From positions 1-41,132 of the forward strand of contig JACTMI010000013.1 of NCBI GenBank assembly GCA_014584695.1: a DNA stretch of 41,132 bases, in the 5' to 3' direction. Under the pieces are notes generated by a model. That model searched no databases. It saw nothing but the letters and a program-made list of their open reading frames with translations, and was not told the DNA's origin. Position 1 is the first letter of the stretch. Each line of letters starts with the position of its first letter. The translations under genes were made by a program, and so were the position numbers. Below are positions 7,926 through 15,955 of the stretch, piece by piece. This DNA comes from Acidobacteriota bacterium. GTDB taxonomy: Bacteria; Acidobacteriota; Thermoanaerobaculia; Multivoradales; JAGPDF01.

Positions 7926-9956
7926 ATGTGCGGCATTAACGGCATTCTCCGACTGGCCGACGACGCGCCGCGGATCGAGCTCGCCGAGCTGCGCCGCTGC
8001 CGCGACGTGATGGCCGCGCGCGGCCCCGACGGCGCCGGCGAGTGGCTCTCCTCCGACGGCCGCTGCGCCCTCGCCCACCGCCGCCTCGCCATTCTCGATC
8101 TCGCGCCGCGGGCGGCGCAGCCGATGTCCGGCGCCGGCGGCCGCTTCCGCCTGGTCTTCAACGGCGAGATCTACAACTTCCGCGCCCTGCGCGCCGAGCT
8201 CGAGCGGGGCGGCCACCGCTTCGCGACCGAGAGCGACACCGAGGTCCTGCTGGCGCTGTGGGAGCGCGAGGGCGAGCGCGCCCTCGCCCGTCTGCGCGGC
8301 ATGTACGCCTTCGCGCTCTGGGACGCGCGCGAGGAGTGCCTCACCCTGGTCCGCGATCCGTTCGGCATCAAGCCGCTCTACTACTCGCTCGAACGCCAGA
8401 CCTTGCGCTTCGCCTCGCAGGTGCGCGCCCTCGAAGCGGCCGGCATCTCCGCCGAGATCGACCCCGCGGGCCTCGCCGGCTTCCTGCTCTGGGGCTCCGT
8501 CCCCGAGCCCTGGACGATCCGCCGCGCCGTCCGCGCGCTGCCCGCCGGCCACCTGCTGCGCATCCGCCCCGGCGGCCGCCTCGAAGGCCCCGAGCCCTTC
8601 GCGCCGCCGCCGCCGGACCTCGAATCGCCCTCGCCCGAAGCCCCACCGCTCGGCGTCGAAGCCGCGCTCGCCGCGAGCGTCGGGGCGCACCTGGTCTCCG
8701 ATGTGCCGGTCGCGCTGTTCCTCTCCGCCGGGCTCGACTCCGCCCTCGTCGCCGCGCTCGCCGCGCGCGAGCTGGGCGAGCGCCTCTCGACCTTCACCCT
8801 CGCCTTCGAAGGCTGGCAGGGGAGCGCGCGCGACGAGGCGCCGCTGGCGCGCGAGGTCGCCCGCGTCCTGGGCAGCCGCCACGTCGAGCGCCGCCTCGGC
8901 CGCGACGAAGTCGCCGCCGCCTGGCTGCCCGCGCTCGACGCCATGGACCAGCCCTCGATCGACGGCTTCAACACCTTCCTGGTCGCCCGCGCCGCCCACG
9001 AAGCCGGCATCCAGGTCGCCCTCTCGGGCCTCGGCGGCGACGAGCTGCTCGGCGGCTACCCGTCCTTCCGTGACGTCCCGTCCTGGAACCGCTGGGCGAG
9101 AGCTCTGAGCCGAGTCCCCGGCGCGACCAGGATCTGGCCGAGTCTGACCAGAACCGTCACCCGCACCCCCACCCGCACCCTCGGCCGAACTCTCGGCCGA
9201 ACCCTCGCCCCTGCTCGCCCCAAGCTCCCGGGTCTGCTCGAATACGGCACCACGCTCGCGGGCGCCTACTACCTGCGCCGCGGCCTCTTCCTCCCCGAAG
9301 AGCTCCCCGCGCTGATCGGCAGAGACCGCACCGAAGCCGCCCTGGCCGAGCTCCACCCCGTGATCCAAGCCCAACGAGTCCTGGACCAGCTGACCCACCC
9401 CCACCACCCAGGCCACGACCCCGACTCCGCCCTCGACGGAAACCCCGCCCTCGCCCGCAGCCACGCCTCCGACCCCAACAACGCCCCGAACACCCAACGC
9501 CCGCCCCAAGCCCCCCACCCCCCCTTCTATGGATCTTTTGCTTCTTCTTCTTCTTTCTCTTCAGTTTCGGTGAGCTCGAGAGCCCCCACCGACTGGGACC
9601 GAGTCCAGCTCCTGGAAGCCGCGCTCTACCTGAGAAACCAGCTCCTGCGCGACAGCGACTGGGCGGCGATGGCCCACTCGGTCGAGCTGCGCGTCCCGCT
9701 GGTCGACCCGATCCTCTGGTCCCAGCTCGCGCGGCATCGGCACGAGCCCGCGCGCAGCCGAGGCAAGGCGGCGCTGGTCCGAGCCGTCGCCCCGGAGCTG
9801 CCCGCGGCGCTCTGGAGCCGCCCCAAGAGCGGCTTCGTCGTCCCGGTCGCCGAGTGGCTCTGCCCGCCCCGCCCCGGCGAGCGCGACACCGCCGGCAAAG
9901 GCTCCCGCCGCCTGGCGCTGCGCATCCTCGAGGAGACCGGCCTCTGCGCGCGCTGA
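7926..9956 (+). CDS. asnB: Asparagine synthase-like glutamine amidotransferase
   Basis: This 676-residue enzyme has a class II glutaminase domain starting with catalytic Cys2 (MCGINGI), then RGPDG, FNGEIYN and ESDTE. The synthetase domain has the PP-loop LSAGLDS (residues 266-272) and SGLGGDELLGGY. The family transfers glutamine ammonia to an AMP-activated acid: aspartate in AsnB, or a sugar uronate in some glycan loci. The locus context favours amidation of a sugar acid, but asparagine synthesis is not excluded. AGGAGG lies 6 bases before ATG. The synthetase domain carries a repetitive RT-rich patch (about residues 407-429) and a low-complexity insertion (about 489-555) just before the conserved LRNQLLRDSDWAAMAHSVEL block. 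The frame stays open through both. Confidence 0.85.
   Translation: MCGINGILRLADDAPRIELAELRRCRDVMAARGPDGAGEWLSSDGRCALAHRRLAILDLAPRAAQPMSGAGGRFRLVFNGEIYNFRALRAELERGGHRFATESDTEVLLALWEREGERALARLRGMYAFALWDAREECLTLVRDPFGIKPLYYSLERQTLRFASQVRALEAAGISAEIDPAGLAGFLLWGSVPEPWTIRRAVRALPAGHLLRIRPGGRLEGPEPFAPPPPDLESPSPEAPPLGVEAALAASVGAHLVSDVPVALFLSAGLDSALVAALAARELGERLSTFTLAFEGWQGSARDEAPLAREVARVLGSRHVERRLGRDEVAAAWLPALDAMDQPSIDGFNTFLVARAAHEAGIQVALSGLGGDELLGGYPSFRDVPSWNRWARALSRVPGATRIWPSLTRTVTRTPTRTLGRTLGRTLAPARPKLPGLLEYGTTLAGAYYLRRGLFLPEELPALIGRDRTEAALAELHPVIQAQRVLDQLTHPHHPGHDPDSALDGNPALARSHASDPNNAPNTQRPPQAPHPPFYGSFASSSSFSSVSVSSRAPTDWDRVQLLEAALYLRNQLLRDSDWAAMAHSVELRVPLVDPILWSQLARHRHEPARSRGKAALVRAVAPELPAALWSRPKSGFVVPVAEWLCPPRPGERDTAGKGSRRLALRILEETGLCAR
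9146..9210 (+). repeat. Degenerate 12-nt tandem repeat inside asnB
   Basis: Successive 12-base units such as ACCCGCACCCCC and CTCGGCCGAACT encode a repeating TRTPTRTLGRTLGRTL pattern. The unit length is a multiple of three, so the reading frame is kept. It looks like slippage expansion in a surface loop. Confidence 0.55.
9391..9591 (+). repeat. Low-complexity insertion inside asnB with TTC run
   Basis: A C-rich stretch encoding Pro/His/Asn/Ala-rich sequence is followed, at about 9523-9570, by an AT-rich patch with repeated TTC encoding a Phe/Ser run. The conserved synthase sequence resumes at DWDRVQLLEAALYL. The base composition is sharply unlike the surrounding DNA. The roughly 66-residue insert keeps the frame and has no counterpart in typical family members. 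Confidence 0.55.
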
Positions 9957-11152
9957 TCGCGACGATCCCGCCCGGCCGCGGCGGCGTTCCGGCGATGCTC
10001 CGCGCCGCGCTCGCCCTGCTGGCCGAACGGGGGATCGAGGCCGAGGTCGCCTGGTACGAGCCCTACCGGATGACGCCGCGCCTCTCCGTCCCCTCCTATC
10101 GCCTGGGAACGCGCCGGCCGCGCGCCGAGCGACGGGAGGTCGATGGCGCCGCAGCGGGCTGGGCGATCGGCGCCTGGCTGCCCGAGCTCGAATTCACCCA
10201 CTATCGACCGACTCCGCTCTGGAGAGAGCGGATCGCGACGGCCGACCTCCACCTGGTCGTCTCCGGCACGGCGCTCGCCGGCCTCGCCTTGGAGCGCACC
10301 GCGACGCCGTTTCTCGCCTGGATCGCGAGCGACTGGGAGGGAGATCGCCGGGCACGCGTCGCCGCCTTCCCGGCCCCCCGCCGGCTCCTCGACCGGCTGG
10401 TCGTCGCGCCCGCCTGCCGCCGCCTCGAGCGCCGCATCCTCCGCGCCGCGCACCTGCTCGCCCTCTCCGAGCCGACCCACCGCGCCCTCGACCAAGCGGC
10501 TGGCACCTCGGTGGTGCGGGCAAGGCTGCCGGCGCCAGTCGATCTCGAGCTCTTCCGCCCGGCGCCGGAGCGGGTGATCGCCGGGCGGGTCGGCCTGGTC
10601 GGCCGCTTCGACGATCCCAGGAAGAACACCGGCCTCTTCCTGGCCGCGCTCGCCCGCGCCCGCGAGAGCTCGCCCGCGACGAGCGGCCTGCTGGTCGGCG
10701 CCCAGGCGTCGCCCGAGCTGCGGCGCGAGATCGCCCGCCGCGGTCTCGACGGCGCGATCGAGATCGCCGGCGAGCTCGACCGCGCCGCCTACGCCGAGCG
10801 CCTCGCCACCCTCGACCTGCTCGCCGTCACTTCCCACCAGGAGGGTTTCCACATCGCCGCGCTGGAGGCCATGGCCTGCGGCTGTCCGGTCGTCGCGACG
10901 CGCTGCGGCGGCCCGGAGGAGCTGGTGGTCAACGGCGAGACCGGATTCCTGACCGGCTTCGATGCCGACGAGATCGCCCGCCGCCTGGTCGAGCTCGGGA
11001 GCGATCGCTCGCTGCGCCATCGGTTCGGCGCCGCGGGGCGTGCCAAGGCCGAGCGGAGCTACGGCTGGGAGCGCGTTCGTGAGATCTTCGGAGCGGAGCT
11101 GGAAGCCCACCTGGCGCGCCGCCCGGGGCGCGGCGCCCGCACTGACCCATGA
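9944..11152 (+). CDS. Glycosyltransferase family 4, probable CTG start
   Basis: This is a 402-residue GT-B retaining glycosyltransferase. The N-terminal strand and loop (LRALIATIPPGRGGVPAM) match the usual GT4 start. The C-domain has VGLVGRFDDPRKN, TSHQEGFHIAALEAMACGCP and GGPEELVVNGETGF, which carry the nucleotide-sugar-binding E-x7-E region. No ATG, GTG or TTG lies just before the first strand: ATG 9995 would remove it and GTG 9854 lies deep in asnB. CTG 9944 has AGGAG (9931-9935) 8 bases upstream. CTG 9953 overlaps the asnB stop as CTGA. The donor and linkage cannot be predicted. Confidence 0.8.
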   Translation: MRALIATIPPGRGGVPAMLRAALALLAERGIEAEVAWYEPYRMTPRLSVPSYRLGTRRPRAERREVDGAAAGWAIGAWLPELEFTHYRPTPLWRERIATADLHLVVSGTALAGLALERTATPFLAWIASDWEGDRRARVAAFPAPRRLLDRLVVAPACRRLERRILRAAHLLALSEPTHRALDQAAGTSVVRARLPAPVDLELFRPAPERVIAGRVGLVGRFDDPRKNTGLFLAALARARESSPATSGLLVGAQASPELRREIARRGLDGAIEIAGELDRAAYAERLATLDLLAVTSHQEGFHIAALEAMACGCPVVATRCGGPEELVVNGETGFLTGFDADEIARRLVELGSDRSLRHRFGAAGRAKAERSYGWERVREIFGAELEAHLARRPGRGARTDP

Positions 11153-11247
11153 GAGCCGAGCCGACCCCAGCGTCGATCCGAGTCCGCCGCGCGAGCGCGC
11201 GGACGGCGGAGCGCGCGGCCTCGACGCCGGAGCCGCCCCCCGCATGA
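11149..11247 (+). CDS. Possible 32-residue relay ORF
   Basis: A 32-codon open frame starts at ATG 11149 in an ATGA overlap with the upstream stop and ends at TGA 11245-11247 in an ATGA overlap with the next start. It exactly fills the gap between two glycosyltransferase genes. The product is basic and Ala/Pro-rich (MRAEPTPASIRVRRAS...) with no recognised domain. It may serve to keep ribosomes coupled across the gap and have no product function, or it may be a chance open frame in GC-rich DNA. Confidence 0.35.
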   Translation: MRAEPTPASIRVRRASARTAERAASTPEPPPA

Positions 11248-12290
11248 GCGACGCGCTGGAAGTCTCGGTCGTGCTGGCCGTGCGCGACGGCGAGCGCGAG
11301 CTCGCGGCGACGCTCGACAGCATCTTGGCGCAGCGCGGTGTCGCCTTCGAGGTGATCGCCGTCGACGACGGCTCGCGCGACGGCACGCCGGCGCTGCTCG
11401 CCGCCGCGGCGATGCGGGAGCCCCGCTTGCGGCTCGTCCGTCAGGAGCGGATCGGACTGACGCCGGCCCTGGCGCGCGGCTGCGCGGAAGCGAGCGCGCC
11501 GGTGATCGCCCGGCAAGACGTCGGCGACCTGTCGCACCCCGACCGGCTGGCGCGCCAGAAGGCGCTGCTCGATCGTCACCCCGAGGTCGTCCTGGTCTCC
11601 TGCTGGACCGCTTGCGTCGGCCCGGCGGCGGAGCCGCTCTACATCGAGACGAAGAGCGGCGAGCCCGGCCGACCGCTCGACCTTTTCGCCGCGACGGACC
11701 CGGAGCGGACGGCCGCGGGGCCGACCAGCCACGGCTCGGCGCTCTTCCGGCGCGCGGCCTACGAGGCCGCCGGCCGCTACCGCGAGCAGTTCGCCCTCGG
11801 GCAGGACTGGGACCTCTGGTGCCGCCTGGGCCTGCTCGGCAAGTTCGCCATGGTCGGCGCCGCGCTCTACCTGCGCCGGCTGCAGCCCCGCTCGCTCGGC
11901 TTCGGCGCCCACGACCTGCAGCGCCGCTTCGGCGAGCTGGCGCGCGCCGCGGCGGCGCGCCGCCGCGCCGGCGAGGACGACCGCGACCTGCTGGCCGCGG
12001 CGGCGCGGCTCTCGGCCCGCTTCGCCCGCGAGCGCGAGGCGCGCCTGCGGCACAGCGAGACGCTCGGCAGCTACCACCTCGGCGCCCTGCTGCGCGAGCT
12101 GGGCGAGCCCGCCGCCGGGGCCTACTTCGCCGCCGCGCTGCGCCGACGCCCCTGGCTGTTGCGAGCCTGGGCGCGCTGGATCCAGTCGCGTCTCCGGCCG
12201 CGCCCGCGGCGCAAGGCGGCCGGTTTCGACACGCCGGAGGCGGCGGAGCTGCTGGCGGCCGCTGCCGGGGAGCGGAGGGCGGCGGCGTGA
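11244..12290 (+). CDS. Glycosyltransferase family 2
   Basis: This 348-residue GT-A fold enzyme starts with VSVVLAVRDGERELAATLDS and EVIAVDDGSRDGT, the nucleotide-binding start of GT2. IARQDVGDLSHPDRL stands where the DxD-like motif normally is (here QDVGD), and FALGQDWDLWCRL is the acceptor-side ED-like motif, here QDWDLW. The C-terminal third is Arg/Ala-rich and helical and may bind the membrane surface. ATG 11244 overlaps the relay ORF stop as ATGA. It probably adds one sugar to the lipid-linked repeat unit; the substrate is unknown. The polymerase gene follows with a GTGA overlap. Confidence 0.82.
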   Translation: MSDALEVSVVLAVRDGERELAATLDSILAQRGVAFEVIAVDDGSRDGTPALLAAAAMREPRLRLVRQERIGLTPALARGCAEASAPVIARQDVGDLSHPDRLARQKALLDRHPEVVLVSCWTACVGPAAEPLYIETKSGEPGRPLDLFAATDPERTAAGPTSHGSALFRRAAYEAAGRYREQFALGQDWDLWCRLGLLGKFAMVGAALYLRRLQPRSLGFGAHDLQRRFGELARAAAARRRAGEDDRDLLAAAARLSARFAREREARLRHSETLGSYHLGALLRELGEPAAGAYFAAALRRRPWLLRAWARWIQSRLRPRPRRKAAGFDTPEAAELLAAAAGERRAAA

Positions 12291-13696
12291 CGCCCTTCCT
12301 CCTCCTGCTCGGCGCCGCGGTGCTCGCCGTCTGTCTCTTCGACTGGCGCCGCGGTCTGCTGCTCTGCCTCTGCGTCGGCTTCGCCCAGGACCCCATCCGC
12401 AAGCTCCTCCCCGGTCGCCCGGTCGCGCTGGTCGTCGCCGTGGCGCTCTGCTTCGTCGTCTGCATGGTCGGTCTCTTCGCCCGCGGCGACCGCTTGGGCC
12501 TGCAGCGCCTCTTCCGTTGGTTCCCGCGGGTACGGCCGGCGGCGGCGGCGTTTCTCCTGGTCGTCCTGCTGCAGGCCTTCGCCACCGTCCTGCGCACGGG
12601 CAACTCGGTGCTCGCCGGCATCGGGCTGCTCTCGTACTTGAGCCCGCCACTCGCGCTGCTGCTCGGCGAGCGCTACGTCAGCGACCTCGCCCGCTTCCAG
12701 CGCTGGGTCCGGTGGTACCTGGCGGGGAGCCTCTGCGCCGGAGGCACCGTGCTGCTGCAGGCTCTGGGGTGGAATCCGCAGGTGTTCGCGTCGATCGGGT
12801 TCGAGTGGGTCTACGGCGCGAGCGGCGCCGTCCAGATGCTGAACGGCATCCTGCGCTCTTCGGAGATCGCCGCCTGGCACGCCGCGGCGGGCTGCTGCCT
12901 GCTGAGCGCCTGGGCGATCGGCGCGCGCACCTCCAAGGTGCGCTGGATCGGCGGCGTCGCCGCCGCCGCGCTGTTGGCGGCGGTCTTCCTCACCGGCCGG
13001 CGGAAGATGCTGGCCGAGATCGCTCTCTTCGCCGTGATCTACGGCGTGCTGCTCTTCCATCACCGCCGGGGTGCTTCGCGGGCGGTGCAGTTCGGCGCCG
13101 TCGCCGTGCTCGTCGCCCTGGTCGGTGTGCAGCTGCGCGGCGGCGACGAGTCGGGGCCGGAGCTGGGCGCCTACTTGACCCGCGGCGCGACCGTCTTCGC
13201 GGACGCCGGCGAGCGGTTGGGGGGAATGACGATCGGGATGTTCGCCTCGATCATCAGCAGGAACGGGCTGCTCGGCTCCGGGGCCGGGACCGGCGCCCAG
13301 GGCTCCCAGTACTTCGGCGGCGGCACGGCGATCGTCGGCGGCGCGGCCGAGGGGGGAATGGGCAAAGTGCTCGCGGAGCTCGGCGTGCCCGGACTGGTGG
13401 CGCTCGCCTGGCTCGGCATCGCGCTGGGTCGCGTCGTCTTCCGCATCGTCCGCTTCGCCCGGTCGTGCCCCGCGCACCAGGCGCTCCGTCTCTATGGCCT
13501 CGCCGCCTTCCTGCCCGCGAACGCCGCGGTCTTCCTCACCGCGCATCAAGTCTTCGGCGACCCGTTCGTCCTCATCGTCCTCGGCCTCGTCACCGGCTCG
13601 ATCCTGGCCTTCCCGAAGATCGTGCTGCGTGAGCGGCTGAGTCTCGGCGCGCAGGCGCCGGTGCCCACCGCGCCGGCCGGAAGGCGGGTGGCGTGA
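12287..13696 (+). CDS. O-antigen ligase/Wzy-like polymerase
   Basis: This is a 469-residue multi-pass membrane protein with about 10-12 hydrophobic segments, such as FLLLLGAAVLAVCLF, VALVVAVALCFVVCMVGLF and LVALAWLGIALGRVVF. A larger extracytoplasmic loop (about residues 275-365) contains GLLGSGAGTGAQGSQYFGGG and ends near GKVLAELGVPGL, a layout typical of Wzy polymerases and O-antigen ligases, which cannot be told apart by sequence alone. It would polymerise or transfer lipid-linked repeat units in the periplasm. Its presence alongside an ABC exporter is noteworthy. The start is GTG 12287 in a GTGA overlap, and the end overlaps the next GTG in the same way. Confidence 0.78.
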   Translation: MTPFLLLLGAAVLAVCLFDWRRGLLLCLCVGFAQDPIRKLLPGRPVALVVAVALCFVVCMVGLFARGDRLGLQRLFRWFPRVRPAAAAFLLVVLLQAFATVLRTGNSVLAGIGLLSYLSPPLALLLGERYVSDLARFQRWVRWYLAGSLCAGGTVLLQALGWNPQVFASIGFEWVYGASGAVQMLNGILRSSEIAAWHAAAGCCLLSAWAIGARTSKVRWIGGVAAAALLAAVFLTGRRKMLAEIALFAVIYGVLLFHHRRGASRAVQFGAVAVLVALVGVQLRGGDESGPELGAYLTRGATVFADAGERLGGMTIGMFASIISRNGLLGSGAGTGAQGSQYFGGGTAIVGGAAEGGMGKVLAELGVPGLVALAWLGIALGRVVFRIVRFARSCPAHQALRLYGLAAFLPANAAVFLTAHQVFGDPFVLIVLGLVTGSILAFPKIVLRERLSLGAQAPVPTAPAGRRVA

Positions 13697-14859
13697 AGAT
13701 CCTCCACGTCGTGCCGAGCTATCTGCCCGCCTGGCGCTACGGCGGGCCGATCCGCTCGGTGCACGGGCTCTGCCGCGCGCTCGCCGCGGCCGGACACGAG
13801 GTCGCCGTGGCGACCACGAACGCCGACGGCCCCGGCCGGCTCGACGTACCGCTGGGAGTGCCGGTCGATCGCGACGGCGTCTGCGTCCGCTACTTTCCGC
13901 TCGCCTTCCCGGCGCGGCTCTACCGTTCGCCCGAGCTGCTCGCCTGGGCGCGCCGCGAGATCGAGCGTTTCGACCTCGTCCACCTGCACTCGGTCTTCCT
14001 CTGGCCGACCTCGGCGGTGGCGCGGGTGGCACTGGAGCGCAACCGGCCCCACCTGCTCTCTCCGCGGGGGATGCTCTCGCCGCCCCTCATCGCCGGCCGC
14101 GGGCGGCTGCGCAAGCGGCTCTGGATAGCGCTGGTCGAGCGCAAGACGCTCTCGGACTGTGCGCGAATCGTCGTGACCAGTGGGATCGAAGCTGCTTGGG
14201 TCCGCTCCCTAGGTCTCGACCTTTCGCCTCTCGTCGAGATTCCGAACGGCGTGGACCCCTCCGAGCTCACGTGCGACGAGTCACGGCCCGCCTCTGGAGC
14301 CGTCGCCGAGGTGATCCGTCGCGGACCCTACGCCCTCTTCCTCGGCCGCCTCTCGTGGAAGAAGCGAATCGACCTCGCCATCGGCGCCCTGACCGCCCTG
14401 CCCGGCGCGCGTCTCGTCGTGGCCGGGCCCGACGACGAGGGGCTCCGCCCCGGCCTCGAGGCCCTGGCGCGCGAGCGAGGAGTCGAGGACCGCGTCTCCT
14501 TCTTGGAGACGCTGGTCGGCAGAGACCGCGTCGAGGTCTTGCGTGCCGCGAGAGTCGCGTGGCTCCCCTCGGCATCGGACAACTTCGCCAACGCGATCCT
14601 CGAATCTCTTGCTTGCGGCGTGCCCGCCGTCGTAACGCTCGGAGTCGGTCTCGCCGCCGCGATCGAGCGATTCGGCGCCGGCCAGGTGGTCGAGCCGAGC
14701 GAGGGAGCGATCGCGCGGGCATCAGAGGGCTACTTCCGCGACGCCGCGAGCGCTCGGGAGGCAGGAGAGAGAGGGAGGACCCTGGTCTCTTCCGAGTACA
14801 CCTGGAGTGCCGTCGCCGGCCGCATGGCCGCGGTCTACGAGGAGGTCCTCGCGGCATGA
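13693..14859 (+). CDS. Glycosyltransferase family 4
   Basis: This 388-residue GT-B enzyme begins MKILHVVPSYLPAWRYGGPI, the nucleotide-sugar GT4 signature with an xGGPxRSV loop (GGPIRSVHGL). HLHSVFLWPTSAVAR and LLSPRGML follow, then C-domain motifs LFLGRLSWKKRID, LPSASDNFANAILESLACG and VEPSEGAI. It is related to WcaI/WbuB-like transferases in capsule loci; the acceptor is unknown. GTG 13693 overlaps the polymerase stop and the stop overlaps the next ATG. Third-position GC is near saturation in the first half and clearly relaxed from about base 14150, which may mark a recombination junction inside the gene. Confidence 0.85.
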   Translation: MKILHVVPSYLPAWRYGGPIRSVHGLCRALAAAGHEVAVATTNADGPGRLDVPLGVPVDRDGVCVRYFPLAFPARLYRSPELLAWARREIERFDLVHLHSVFLWPTSAVARVALERNRPHLLSPRGMLSPPLIAGRGRLRKRLWIALVERKTLSDCARIVVTSGIEAAWVRSLGLDLSPLVEIPNGVDPSELTCDESRPASGAVAEVIRRGPYALFLGRLSWKKRIDLAIGALTALPGARLVVAGPDDEGLRPGLEALARERGVEDRVSFLETLVGRDRVEVLRAARVAWLPSASDNFANAILESLACGVPAVVTLGVGLAAAIERFGAGQVVEPSEGAIARASEGYFRDAASAREAGERGRTLVSSEYTWSAVAGRMAAVYEEVLAA

Positions 14860-15719
14860 GCGAGAAGGTCCCGCTGACCGTCGTGCTGGCGACACGCAAC
14901 GAGGAGGCGAACCTCGAGTCGACGCTCGCATCGGTCTCTTCGTGGGTGGACCAGATCATCGTCATCGACTCCGAGAGCTCGGATCGCACGGTCGAGATCG
15001 CGCGTGGGCACGGAGCCGAAGTGGCATCTCTCCCCTACGAGCACGGCAGGATCATCCCGTGGATCTTCCAATGGGCTCTCGACCATCGGGAGATCAGGAA
15101 CGGGTGGATCCTGATCCTCGAAGCCGATCAGCGGGTCTCCGACGGCCTGCGGTGGGAGATCGCTCGGGTCGTTGCCGATGTCAACGAGACCCGCTCGGGC
15201 TTCTACATCCGGCGCTGTCAGGTCTTCCGCGGCAAGCCGATCCGCTTCGGCGGTTACGGCAGCAAGCGTCTGCTGAAGCTGTTCCGCCGCGGAGCAGGCG
15301 AGCTCGATCCTGTCGAGCAGGACACGCGGGTCTACGTACGTGGCGAAGTGGGAACTTTGCGGTCCCCGCTGATCGAGTGGAACCGCAAGGAGGACGACAT
15401 TCTCTTCTACCTGGAGAAGCACTTGCGCTACGCGGAGGCATTCGCCCGCGAGGAGCACCGCCGCAGGACGGAAGCACTCGCCTTCAAGGGGAGAGCCAGG
15501 CTCTTCGGCTCGCCGGACGAACGGGTGCTCTGGCAGAAGCGGATCTGGTTCAGAATGCCGCTCTTCCTCCGCCCGTTCCTCTACTTCTTCTGGCGCTACT
15601 TCCTGCTGCTAGGGTTCCTGGACGGTAGCCGAGGCGCCCTCTTTCATTTCTTGCAGGCCTTCTGGTTCCGTCTCGTCGTCGACGTCAGGCTCGCGGAACT
15701 GCGGCGGGCCGGCAAGTGA
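14856..15719 (+). CDS. GT2 transferase, WaaE/KdtX-like
   Basis: This 287-residue GT2 enzyme has LTVVLATRNEEANLESTLAS, DQIIVIDSESSDRT and WILILEADQRVS (the DxD-type motif). The C-terminal part is aromatic and basic (RPFLYFFWRYFLLLGFLDG), typical of WaaE-like lipopolysaccharide glycosyltransferases that sit at the membrane. It has the usual DSxSxDxT pattern of this subgroup. ATG 14856 overlaps the upstream stop as ATGA. Its stop overlaps a GTG (15716) that opens a 79-codon small frame. Confidence 0.85.
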   Translation: MSEKVPLTVVLATRNEEANLESTLASVSSWVDQIIVIDSESSDRTVEIARGHGAEVASLPYEHGRIIPWIFQWALDHREIRNGWILILEADQRVSDGLRWEIARVVADVNETRSGFYIRRCQVFRGKPIRFGGYGSKRLLKLFRRGAGELDPVEQDTRVYVRGEVGTLRSPLIEWNRKEDDILFYLEKHLRYAEAFAREEHRRRTEALAFKGRARLFGSPDERVLWQKRIWFRMPLFLRPFLYFFWRYFLLLGFLDGSRGALFHFLQAFWFRLVVDVRLAELRRAGK

Positions 15720-15955
15720 AGCGCAGCCGTCCCGACGGCTGTGACGGCTGCGGCCCGGAGGACGCGTCGTGCGGGGAGCGCCGCTCGAAGCAGGAGGCGC
15801 GGCGCTCGAGCGAGGGCCAGCGGATGGCTCTCGCGGGCGGCACCGGCCGACGGCCGGGGCAAAGTGCCACGGCCAGGGGTCGGGAGGCCACTGCGCGCGA
15901 GTACGCCGGGTCGAAGCGGGATCAGGGGCCGCAGGCGCAGCGAGTGAGCGCATGA
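15716..15955 (+). CDS. Possible 79-residue relay ORF, basic, Cys-containing
   Basis: This frame starts at GTG 15716 in a GTGA overlap and ends at TGA 15953-15955 in an ATGA overlap with the PP-loop gene, so it tiles the gap exactly. The product is strongly polar, rich in Arg, Gly, Ser and Glu, with C9, C12 and C19 (DGCDGCGPEDASC). Third positions are mostly G or C, like real genes here. No domain is recognised and there is no membrane segment. It may be a small protein, a spacer kept open for translational coupling, or a decayed gene end. Confidence 0.4.
   Translation: MKRSRPDGCDGCGPEDASCGERRSKQEARRSSEGQRMALAGGTGRRPGQSATARGREATAREYAGSKRDQGPQAQRVSA

Noticed and set aside
9146-9210. Tandem repeats considered as a CRISPR array
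   Set aside because: The units are 12 nt, have no spacers, and lie in frame inside a coding gene.
7101-9518. 805-codon open frame on the minus strand opposite asnB and its upstream gene
   Set aside because: It is a shadow frame: Gly/Glu/Ala-rich without recognisable domains, spanning two real plus-strand genes.
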